From Syntrophobacter sp. SbD1 (GTDB taxonomy: Bacteria; Desulfobacterota; Syntrophobacteria; Syntrophobacterales; Syntrophobacteraceae): a stretch of 37,456 nucleotides of DNA. The stretch's first letter is position 1. Each line of letters begins with the position of its first letter. The stretch spans positions 11,063-48,518 of the forward strand of contig OMOE01000165.1 in the NCBI GenBank assembly GCA_900290365.1, given 5' to 3'. A model generated the notes under the pieces. It had not been told where the DNA came from. It saw nothing but the letters and a program-made list of their open reading frames with translations, and searched no databases. Shown one piece after another: positions 17,664 to 25,426 of the stretch. The translations under genes and the position numbers were made by a program.

Positions 17664-18075
17664 GGGCGACGTACATAGACGGAGGACTGAGTTGGCAAAC
17701 CGGAAAACTTGAGAGTGAGAACGGAGGGCTTCGAATTCTTGAATATAAATAATTGCTTAATCTTTTTAAACAGGGCAAATTTCGGGTAAAAATATTGGTG
17801 CTCGCAGACCAATTTCAAAGGTGTTCTTTTAAGGTTGCCCGCCTACTTCGCCTGTGGTATCAAAATTATGATTTCTCAAGAAAATGTCTGATAGAACGAT
17901 GACCTGGATTGCGTTACTTCGATTCCATTAGCTCTAATTTCAAGTTCGATGAGGGTCAGAAAAATAGAGACTCGAATTCTTGAGGTAAGGGCTAAGGTCC
18001 GCTGACTCTAATAATGATACGCTTGGGCGGCCATGTCCCTGCAAGTACGACCAACGTCGTTAACCGAGGACCCGC

Positions 18076-21000
18076 ATGATTAGACTCGAAGACCTTCAAC
18101 CGAACGCAGCAGTTCGCGGTCTCCTTCCGGATTGCCTAATCACGGTCGTCAGCGTGCAGTGGTTTGGCTCCGAAGCCCTCGAACTTACGTACAAGACACC
18201 CGCCGGCAGGGTGGCAAATGAGCTGATCTATAGAAATGACGAGCAACGCCTCGATCTCGTCGAGCAGGGTCGCCCCTGGAGTTTTGACGGCGACGGCGCC
18301 CTGTTTAGACTCGTTTCAGAAGCGCACCGCATCCGCCTTGCCCACCTCTTCGATCCGGTGCTAGCCGTCCACACCTCGTTGGTTGATCCTCTTCCGCACC
18401 AGATTACGGCCGTCTACGAGACCATGCTTCCACGGCAGCCGCTTCGGTTCCTTCTCGCCGACGATCCGGGTGCGGGCAAGACCATCATGGCGGGCCTGCT
18501 CATTAAGGAACTGATCGCCCGTGGCGATCTGCAGAGATGTCTTATCGTATGCCCAGGCAGCCTCGCCGAGCAGTGGCAGGACGAACTGTACCATCGTTTC
18601 CATCTGCCTTTCGAGATTCTCACCAACGACAAGCTCGAAGCAGCACGCACCGGCAACTGGTTTCTGGAGACCAACCTGGTCATCGCTCGCCTTGACAAAC
18701 TCTCACGTAACGAGGATGTGCAACAGAAACTTCAGACGCCGGATTGTCGATGGGATTTGGTGGTGTGTGACGAAGCGCATAAGATGTCGGCCACAATCTT
18801 CGGCACCGAGACGAAATATACCAAGCGCTACCGGCTGGGCCAGCTTCTTGCGACCCTTACCCGACACTTCCTGCTTATGACCGCGACACCGCATAACGGC
18901 AAAGAAGCTGACTTTCAGCTCTTTATGGCACTGCTCGATGGTGACCGTTTCGAGGGACGCTTCCGTGACGGGGTCCATGTGACGGATGTCTCGGACCTGA
19001 TGCGCCGGATGGTAAAGGAGAGCCTTCTCAAATTCGACGGAACGCCGCTTTTCCCAGAGCGAATCGCCTATACCGTGCCCTACAAACTCTCGTCGGAGGA
19101 GGCCCAACTCTACAAGGCGGTTACCGACTACGTGCGCGAGGAGTTCAACCGCGCCGAAGCGCTTGAAAATGGCAAGCGGGCCGGAACCGTCGGATTCGCG
19201 CTCACCATCTTGCAACGACGCCTGGCTTCTTCGCCCGAGGCGATTTATCAGTCACTGCGCCGCCGCCGCGAACGGCTGGAAAGCCGTTTGCGCGAGATGG
19301 AGCTGCTTCAGCGTGGAGGACATACCTCCACAATGCTCGACACCTCGCTTCAGTTGCTTGACTCAGAGGATGTTGAGGATCTCGAAGACGCGCCTGATAA
19401 CGAGGTCACGGCCGTTGAAGAGGAAATTCTCGATCAGGCGACTGCGGCACGCTCTATCGTTGAGTTGAAAGCTGAAATCGAGACCTTGAAAAGCCTGGAA
19501 TCGCTCGCTCTCGGGGTAAGCCGAAGCGGTGCCGACACTAAGTGGCGCGAACTGGCGAGTCTCCTTAGCGAGATATTTACAACCGCCGGCATTGCCGATC
19601 ATGCAGCCGAGCCGGTTGCCCCTTTCGGCTCCGGTAAGATTCCACCGCCTACACCATCTCCGCACCAGAAACTGGTCCTTTTTACCGAGCACCGCGATAC
19701 CCTGAACTATCTTGAGACCCGGATCACCACGCTACTCGGCCGCAAGGAGGCCGTGGTCATGATCCACGGCGGCATGGGCCGCGAGGAGCGCATGAAAACG
19801 CAGGAATCATTCAAACACGATCCGAAGGTGCAAGTGCTGCTTGCTACGGATGCCGCAGGCGAGGGCATCAACCTTCAACGTGCACATTTGATGGTCAACT
19901 ATGACCTCCCATGGAACCCAAACCGCCTCGAACAGCGCTTCGGCCGTATCCACCGCATAGGCCAAACCGAGGTTTGCCACCTATGGAACCTGGTAGCTGA
20001 AGAAACCCGCGAAGGCGATGTTTACCGGAAGCTCCTGGAGAAGCTCGAACAGGCCCGTCTGTCCCTCGGCGGCCAGGTATTCGACGTTCTCGGCAAACTG
20101 CAATTCGAGGGCAAGCCGCTTCGTGATCTATTGATCCAGGCGATCCGCTACGGCGATCAGCCCGAAGTGCGTGCTCGTTTGACGACAGTGCTGGAACACG
20201 CGCTCGACCGTGCTCAACTCCAGGACCTGCTCGAAGAACGCGCACTCGCCCACGATGCGATGGATGCGAGCAGAGTCCACCGCATTCGCGAAGACATGGA
20301 GCGTGCCGAGGCCCGCCGGCTGCAACCGCACTACATCGAATCTTTTTTTCTCGAATCTTTCCACCGCCTGGGCGGGACGGCCAGGCAGCGTGAACCCCGC
20401 CGCTACGAGGTCACCCACGTTCCCGCTCCCGTTCGCAATCGCGACCGGCTGATCGGCATCGGCGAACCGGTGTTGCCTCGCTACGAGCGCGTAGCTTTTG
20501 AAAAATCGCTAGTTGCTCCGCAGGGTCAGCCATTGGCCGCTTTCGTCTGCCCAGGTCATCCGCTGCTTGATTCGGTTATAGACATCACTATCGAGCGCCA
20601 TCGAGATCTTTTGAAACGCGGCGCCGTGCTTGTGGACGAGCGCGACTCCGGCACTAAACCGCGTGTGCTGTTCTATCTTGAGCATGCTATTCAGGATGCC
20701 AGCATTACGCGTTCCGGCGACCGCCGTATTATTTCCAAACGGCTGCTCTATGTCGAACTCGATGCCGACGGCACAACGCGTCATGTACAATACGCGCCCT
20801 ACCTCGACTTCCGGCCTCTGGCGGCGAAAGAACCTGGCGTGGAGGCAATACTTGATCGGCCCGAGTGTGCGTGGATTACCCGTGAGTTGGAGCAGAAAGC
20901 GCAGGGCCACGCTGTTGCTAATGTGGTGCCGGAACACCTCTCAGAGGTTCGAGACGGACGACTCTCGCTAATTGCGAAAACCGAGGCTGCGGTGAAGGAG

Positions 21001-21657
21001 CGACTCACAAAGGAAATCACTTACTGGGATCACCGCGCAGAGCAGCTCAAGCTCCAGGAGCAGGCTGGGACGGCCAATGCCCGGCTCAATTCTGGGGAGG
21101 CCCGTAAACGAGCAGACAACCTGCAGGCACGATTGCAAAAGCGATTGGACGAACTGAAGCTGGAAGCTCGAATCTCGCCCTTGCCCCCTGTGGTCCTCGG
21201 TGGTTTCCTGGTGGTGCCGATGGGGTTGCTCGCTACTATGAAGGGCTTGCAGGTTTCCACTCCGACTCAGCCAATCGACACCCAGGCCGCCGCAGCGAAG
21301 GCCCGCATCATCGTCATGGAAATCGAGCGTAGCCTCGGCTTCGAGCCGTTCGACCGTGAGATGGAAAAGCTCGGCTACGATGTCGAAAGCCGCGTCCCCG
21401 GTACCGGCAAGCTGCGGTTTATCGAGGTTAAGGGTCGCGTCACAGGTGCGCCGACGATAACGGTAACCCGCAATGAAATCCTCTACTCTCTCAATAAGCC
21501 CGATGATTTTATTCTCGCTATTGTAGAGTTCCTCGACGGCGATTCACACCGTGTTCATTACCTGCGTCAGCCCTTTCACCGGGAGCCGGATTTTGGCGTA
21601 ACCAGTGTTAATTATGATTTTACGGAGCTTCTGGCGCGTGCTGAGGTACCATCGTGA
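18076..21657 (+). CDS. SNF2-family helicase with C-terminal DUF3883 domain (DrmD-like)
   Basis: 1193 residues. Helicase motifs: Walker A DDPGAGKT (129-136), DEAH box CDEAHK (231-236), MTATPHNG (268-275), and the second RecA lobe with DAAGEGINLQ near 592 and LEQRFGRIHRIGQ. The C-terminal part (about 1075-1165) fits DUF3883: SLGFEPFDREMEKLGYDVES, then FIEVKGR near 1115, a restriction-endonuclease-like Glu-Val-Lys motif. This architecture matches DrmD of class 1 DISARM and the SNF2-DUF3883 helicases of other defence islands. Its role is presumably translocation along or remodelling of invading DNA. AGGA lies 6-7 nt before the ATG. It is the first gene of the operon and overlaps the next gene by 4 bp. 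Confidence 0.9.
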   Translation: MIRLEDLQPNAAVRGLLPDCLITVVSVQWFGSEALELTYKTPAGRVANELIYRNDEQRLDLVEQGRPWSFDGDGALFRLVSEAHRIRLAHLFDPVLAVHTSLVDPLPHQITAVYETMLPRQPLRFLLADDPGAGKTIMAGLLIKELIARGDLQRCLIVCPGSLAEQWQDELYHRFHLPFEILTNDKLEAARTGNWFLETNLVIARLDKLSRNEDVQQKLQTPDCRWDLVVCDEAHKMSATIFGTETKYTKRYRLGQLLATLTRHFLLMTATPHNGKEADFQLFMALLDGDRFEGRFRDGVHVTDVSDLMRRMVKESLLKFDGTPLFPERIAYTVPYKLSSEEAQLYKAVTDYVREEFNRAEALENGKRAGTVGFALTILQRRLASSPEAIYQSLRRRRERLESRLREMELLQRGGHTSTMLDTSLQLLDSEDVEDLEDAPDNEVTAVEEEILDQATAARSIVELKAEIETLKSLESLALGVSRSGADTKWRELASLLSEIFTTAGIADHAAEPVAPFGSGKIPPPTPSPHQKLVLFTEHRDTLNYLETRITTLLGRKEAVVMIHGGMGREERMKTQESFKHDPKVQVLLATDAAGEGINLQRAHLMVNYDLPWNPNRLEQRFGRIHRIGQTEVCHLWNLVAEETREGDVYRKLLEKLEQARLSLGGQVFDVLGKLQFEGKPLRDLLIQAIRYGDQPEVRARLTTVLEHALDRAQLQDLLEERALAHDAMDASRVHRIREDMERAEARRLQPHYIESFFLESFHRLGGTARQREPRRYEVTHVPAPVRNRDRLIGIGEPVLPRYERVAFEKSLVAPQGQPLAAFVCPGHPLLDSVIDITIERHRDLLKRGAVLVDERDSGTKPRVLFYLEHAIQDASITRSGDRRIISKRLLYVELDADGTTRHVQYAPYLDFRPLAAKEPGVEAILDRPECAWITRELEQKAQGHAVANVVPEHLSEVRDGRLSLIAKTEAAVKERLTKEITYWDHRAEQLKLQEQAGTANARLNSGEARKRADNLQARLQKRLDELKLEARISPLPPVVLGGFLVVPMGLLATMKGLQVSTPTQPIDTQAAAAKARIIVMEIERSLGFEPFDREMEKLGYDVESRVPGTGKLRFIEVKGRVTGAPTITVTRNEILYSLNKPDDFILAIVEFLDGDSHRVHYLRQPFHREPDFGVTSVNYDFTELLARAEVPS

Positions 21658-23804
21658 ATCAAATATTCAATTCCGAACATTCTCTGCGCCTCCTTCAACT
21701 ACTAACTCGCAAAAATATGGCGGAGCGGCGAAATCGAGCTGCAAAGCCTGACAAAGGCGAGGGCGAGGGCGAGGGCGAGGTCGATACCGGCGCCGAACTA
21801 GAGCCGACCCTTCTCGGGGTCCCACCACGCTGGCGATTGCTTCCTGAGGGCATCTCGCTCTATGAGTGGCAAAAAGAATGCCTGCCGCTGTGGCTATCTC
21901 ACGGCCGTGGAACCGTCAAAGTGGCAACCGGAGGCGGTAAGACCCTCTTCGCACTGGCTGCCGCGCAGCAACTTCAGAACGAACGCGAACCCAACCTGCG
22001 GCTCGTAGTGGTAGTGCCGACGATCCCCTTGATGTTTCAGTGGTACGATGAAATTCGGAGCGGGAACATCCCCGATTCGGCCATTGGCCTCATGGGAGGT
22101 GGCCAGGAGCTGCCGCAAGCTTCGGACCTTAGTATCCTTATCTGTGTCCTGAATTCCGCTCGCGACCGGCTTCCTGGCTTTGTCTCGAAAGCCCGCTGGG
22201 CTGATCGAATGCTGCTCGTTGTCGATGAATGCCACCGCTCCAACGCTGATCAGGCTCAACGCATTTTCGATGCAAAACCGAGGTACACCCTTGGCCTCTC
22301 CGCTACCCCTGAGCAGGATTTGGATGCCGACCAGATGCCGACTGACGAAAGCTACGAAAAGAGCGCCGTGGGGCAGGCGCTTGGACCGATAATCTATGAC
22401 TTCACGATTAAACAGAGCCTTGCTGCGGATTTGCTCACTCCATTCGAGGTCTGGCACATCGGTTTATCCCTCACGCCCCAAGAGGCTATCGAGCATGGCC
22501 GGCTAAGCCGCGAGATCAGTGACCTTCGAAAGTCGCTCCAGGCACGTCACCGTAACAGCCGATCTCGACAGGGATTTCTTGCGTGGTGTCAGACACAGAC
22601 CAGCAGAGGTGGGCCTGCTGGGGGCGATGCAGAACGTTTCATTGGACTTGCCAACCGTCGAAAACGACTGCTCTATCGCGCAACAGCTCGAATCCAGTTC
22701 ACCCTGGAAGTACTTTCCGAATCGGTCGCCGACCCTGAACGACAAGCCATAGTTTTCCATGAGTCGATTGAGGAAATCGAAAACCTGTTCATTAAAGCGA
22801 CTGAGATGCAACTGCCCGCCGTGCTGGAACACAGCCAGCTTCCTGATGGTCTCCGTGCGGAGAATATTGACGCATTCCGAAAGGGAGTTGCGCGCGTGAT
22901 AATCAGCGCCAAATCCCTGGTGGAAGGCTTTAATGTGCCATCTGCCGATCTTGGGATCATTGCGGCCTCCTCCGGCTCTGTTCGCCAGCGAATTCAGAGC
23001 TTGGGGCGTATGCTGCGCAGAAAAGCTGGGGGTCGCAATGCACGAATAATGGTTCTTTATATCCAGGATACAGAGGATGAGGCTATTTACGAAAAGGCCG
23101 ACTGGGAGAACATCATAGGCGCCAAACACAATCGGTACTTCCGCTGGCGCGAAGACCCCGAGAATGCGCGATGGATGGACGGCCTTCAAGAGCTGACGCA
23201 ACCTCCCCGGTCATACAAACCGCCATCCTGGGAAATCGATGTTTCCGATCTCCTGACCGGTGATCCTTATCCTGGGCAGTCAGGCGGAATCGACGTGCGG
23301 GTGGACCAGTCGGGAAACCTGCGCACTGAGGATGGTATTCTTTTGCCGGGCTCGACGGAATTAACCTCGGCGATCCTCGAACAAAACCCTCATAGGCGCG
23401 CCCGTCGCACCCCTGCGGGGCATCTGATCGTCCGCGCCGATGCTCAGGGGGCTAATGAAGCAGACTGGCGATATCTCGGTGTGATTGATCTCCCGGACTC
23501 TTCGGATAAGAGTATGGGCACTCGGCTCCGGCTTAAGCGCATTTCCGGCAGGCGTGTGATTGCCATGGAAGAGGAGCGAAGGAGGGGATCTCTCCGCTTC
23601 GCACTAGGGCCAGAGGCGAGCCCTACGCCTGAAGCAGGCCTTGCACGCGACCGACTGCTGCAGTGGATCAAATCCGTTGAGAGCGAGCGAAACATAGAGG
23701 TCAGCGAGATTTTCTGGGACAACCACACCCTGTACTGGCTTGAGATCGGCGGTGAGCGGATTCCGCACGCAGACCCCATTGCCCCTCTGGAGTTCGGGAG
23801 ATGA
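21654..23804 (+). CDS. SF2 DEAD/DEAH-type helicase, second helicase of the defence operon
   Basis: 716 residues from GTG 21654, which overlaps the previous stop (GTGA). Motifs: Q-like SLYEWQKECLPLW (69-81), Walker A ATGGGKTLFA (91-100), DECH box LLVVDECHRS (187-196), LGLSATPE (213-220), and the C-terminal lobe with SLVEGFNVPSADLGI and QRIQSLGRMLRRK. This fits ResIII/type III restriction-like or XPB-like SF2 helicases. The last 200 or so residues have no family I recognise and no nuclease motif I can see. Four GGCGAG hexamers near 21757-21780 encode an acidic GEGEGEGE linker. The tight overlap with both neighbours shows it works in the same system. Confidence 0.87.
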   Translation: MNQIFNSEHSLRLLQLLTRKNMAERRNRAAKPDKGEGEGEGEVDTGAELEPTLLGVPPRWRLLPEGISLYEWQKECLPLWLSHGRGTVKVATGGGKTLFALAAAQQLQNEREPNLRLVVVVPTIPLMFQWYDEIRSGNIPDSAIGLMGGGQELPQASDLSILICVLNSARDRLPGFVSKARWADRMLLVVDECHRSNADQAQRIFDAKPRYTLGLSATPEQDLDADQMPTDESYEKSAVGQALGPIIYDFTIKQSLAADLLTPFEVWHIGLSLTPQEAIEHGRLSREISDLRKSLQARHRNSRSRQGFLAWCQTQTSRGGPAGGDAERFIGLANRRKRLLYRATARIQFTLEVLSESVADPERQAIVFHESIEEIENLFIKATEMQLPAVLEHSQLPDGLRAENIDAFRKGVARVIISAKSLVEGFNVPSADLGIIAASSGSVRQRIQSLGRMLRRKAGGRNARIMVLYIQDTEDEAIYEKADWENIIGAKHNRYFRWREDPENARWMDGLQELTQPPRSYKPPSWEIDVSDLLTGDPYPGQSGGIDVRVDQSGNLRTEDGILLPGSTELTSAILEQNPHRRARRTPAGHLIVRADAQGANEADWRYLGVIDLPDSSDKSMGTRLRLKRISGRRVIAMEEERRRGSLRFALGPEASPTPEAGLARDRLLQWIKSVESERNIEVSEIFWDNHTLYWLEIGGERIPHADPIAPLEFGR

Positions 23805-24502
23805 GCCAATTTATTTTTCAGCCTATTCCCCGGCCATTCCCCCTGTGGATGGGTCCTTTCTCGCCTGCGCGCGGGATGCGTTCTGGATTTCGATTTCACC
23901 AGGGACGCCTCGGAACCTGGGTCACGGACGATGACTGCACGGGTTTCTGGGCTGTTGCCGATGGGGACGGCGTGCGCTTACTCGCGAAGCTTGTTAGGGA
24001 CCAGTGGGGAGGCGGCCGTGTCCTCTTGTTACCCAATGGTTTTATAGTAAAGCCATTACAGAGCGACGAAGAGGTCGGCAGACGTGTCCTCATTGGCCTT
24101 TTCCAAGGGGCTATTGTGCTCGAAAGACCGGACCGGTCGAAACTCGATCTCAGCCATCCTGGCGCAGTGCGTCCTGGCGACCCATGGCCAGGGCCAATGA
24201 CCACCGGACTTGAATGCGCAATACGTCAGGACGGTGCACTGGCGTGCACCTGGTACCATCCAACAAACTGGGGACGCGATGAGTTTTCAGAAATGCTCCG
24301 CAAACCGGACCGCGTTCTGGCGGCCAGTTTTCGAGCCGCTCGGCCAAGAGATACCGGAGGCCGTGTCCGAATAACGGCAAATGGTCATATCATCACCAAT
24401 CGCCAGGAAGCAAATGGCGCCTGGGCACCCTTTTATGTAGGCCATGTCGATCCCCAATCATGGTCAGGGTGGGATCGCTGGATCAACAAGGAGCGAATAT
24501 GA
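23801..24502 (+). CDS. Unrecognised protein with two copies of a beta-rich module (paralogue of the next gene)
   Basis: 233 residues, no family recognised. It starts in an ATGA overlap with the helicase. Two internal segments resemble each other and both modules of the next protein. Module A (about 70-104) reads GGGRVLLLPNGFIVKPL followed by VLIGLFQGAIVL. Module B (about 186-216) reads GGRVRITANGHIITN followed by FYVGHVDPQSW. The shared pattern is GG, small/basic, three hydrophobics, a turn with Gly, hydrophobics, then a later hydrophobic-Gly strand, as expected of a small beta-barrel. It is rich in Trp, Pro and Gly with no signal peptide. Co-translation with the helicases suggests a structural or recognition subunit of the complex. 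Confidence 0.7.
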   Translation: MSQFIFQPIPRPFPLWMGPFSPARGMRSGFRFHQGRLGTWVTDDDCTGFWAVADGDGVRLLAKLVRDQWGGGRVLLLPNGFIVKPLQSDEEVGRRVLIGLFQGAIVLERPDRSKLDLSHPGAVRPGDPWPGPMTTGLECAIRQDGALACTWYHPTNWGRDEFSEMLRKPDRVLAASFRAARPRDTGGRVRITANGHIITNRQEANGAWAPFYVGHVDPQSWSGWDRWINKERI

Positions 24503-25248
24503 ACTCTCATACTCTATATCGCGGCGTCTGGCCGCAGGTTGTCAGTAAACTCGCAAAATATGCCGTTCGTTTCATCGAAGGGGCATGGAAAATCACCGTA
24601 CTCTATGAGGCTGGAGAAGGCTTGCTGTTCCTTGCCGTCGAAGGTGGTGGAGCGGATCTTGTATCCCGCATCAATGCTGTTAAGACAGCGATGGGGAGCC
24701 AGCCGGGCGGTGCTTTCTACATTAACGAATACAAACACGTTATCGTGCCTGTCAAGAGCGATGGCTCATCGGGAACCGGGTCGCACTACTTCTATGCCGG
24801 CCAATTCGAGGGCAGCCTCTCCTTTGACTTCGAGGGGCAGCAACTCACATCAAAGCCCGTTCGTCCGAATGGCATGCAGTTGAGTGCTGGAGACCGATGG
24901 GTAGGCCCACGGCCTGGAATTCCTTACGTCCTGGCCGCTGGAGGTTGTGACATTTACTATGAGACCCCGGCTTTGACAGACGATGATCCCCCCCAAATTA
25001 GGCCCTCGATGACTCGAAAGGTCAAGTTATCGAAGGTGCTGGGAGATAAGCACCTGGTTGCGCGTGCAGTGCGGCCTATCGCGAACCTTCGCGGTCACAC
25101 AGGCGGCCGTTTTTATGTAAATGAGCACGGCTGTATTTTCACCCCGGTCGATGCAGGAGACGGTAACGGCATAGATTACATTTACTGTGGACAGATCGAT
25201 TCGTCTGCCTGGTTTCCTGAGCCTACCGTCCCCGCTCTCTGGAGTTAG
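24499..25248 (+). CDS. Unrecognised protein with two copies of the same beta-rich module
   Basis: 249 residues from ATG 24499, which overlaps the previous stop (ATGA) and has AAGGAG 5 nt upstream. An upstream in-frame ATG at 24460 would lie inside the previous gene and is not favoured. Module C (about 70-102) is GGAFYINEYKHVIVPV then HYFYAGQFEG. Module D (about 202-233) is GGRFYVNEHGCIFTPV then DYIYCGQIDSSAW. The two modules are about 132 residues apart, compared with 116 in the preceding paralogue. No catalytic motif is recognised. The pair seems to derive from duplication of a two-module gene. Cofactor-free binding or scaffold roles are guesses. Confidence 0.7.
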   Translation: MNSHTLYRGVWPQVVSKLAKYAVRFIEGAWKITVLYEAGEGLLFLAVEGGGADLVSRINAVKTAMGSQPGGAFYINEYKHVIVPVKSDGSSGTGSHYFYAGQFEGSLSFDFEGQQLTSKPVRPNGMQLSAGDRWVGPRPGIPYVLAAGGCDIYYETPALTDDDPPQIRPSMTRKVKLSKVLGDKHLVARAVRPIANLRGHTGGRFYVNEHGCIFTPVDAGDGNGIDYIYCGQIDSSAWFPEPTVPALWS

Positions 25249-25251
25249 TCA

Positions 25252-25389
25252 ATGTCTTATAAGAAAAAGCTGATTGAAGTCGCTCTGCCGCTGGATGCGA
25301 TCAATAAGGCCAGCTTGCAGGAGGAGTCAATCTGGACGGCCGCCAGAGCAGGCCTAATCTGGGGTGTCCTCTACGACAGCCAGACATAG
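25252..25389 (+). pseudogene. Truncated 5' end of a second DUF1156 methyltransferase
   Basis: Starting 3 bp after the stop of the previous gene, 45 codons begin [20 protein letters not shown], against [20 protein letters not shown] in the intact methyltransferase at 29684. The first 27 codons align at DNA level with about 19 differences in 81 nt, so it is a diverged allele and not a recent copy. Similarity then collapses apart from a possible AARA match, and a stop follows at 25387. GGAG lies 7 nt before the ATG. It marks where a methyltransferase gene once followed the fourth operon gene. Confidence 0.85.
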
Positions 25390-25426
25390 ACGTCACAAAG
25401 AGTTCAACCTACTGGAGGATTACGCT

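Larger units (their letters stand above)
15288..18075. other. Gene-free, repeat-rich region at the left edge of the defence island
   Basis: About 2.8 kb with no credible gene. The short frames here lie in repeats and show neither conserved motifs nor ribosome-binding sites. It holds several repeat families, listed separately, plus a GACACGGAT tandem near 16209-16237 and A-rich GGCAAAAGT blocks near 15450-15547. The segment 17664-18075 is less repetitive and AT-richer. TCGAATTCTTGA occurs there twice (17731 and 17972), and it must carry the promoter of the downstream operon, which I cannot pinpoint. Confidence 0.7.

Noticed and set aside
25364..25426. GTG start at 25364 for the DUF262 protein
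   Set aside because: It lies within the methyltransferase remnant and lacks a ribosome-binding site; ATG 25427 has GGAGG at good spacing.
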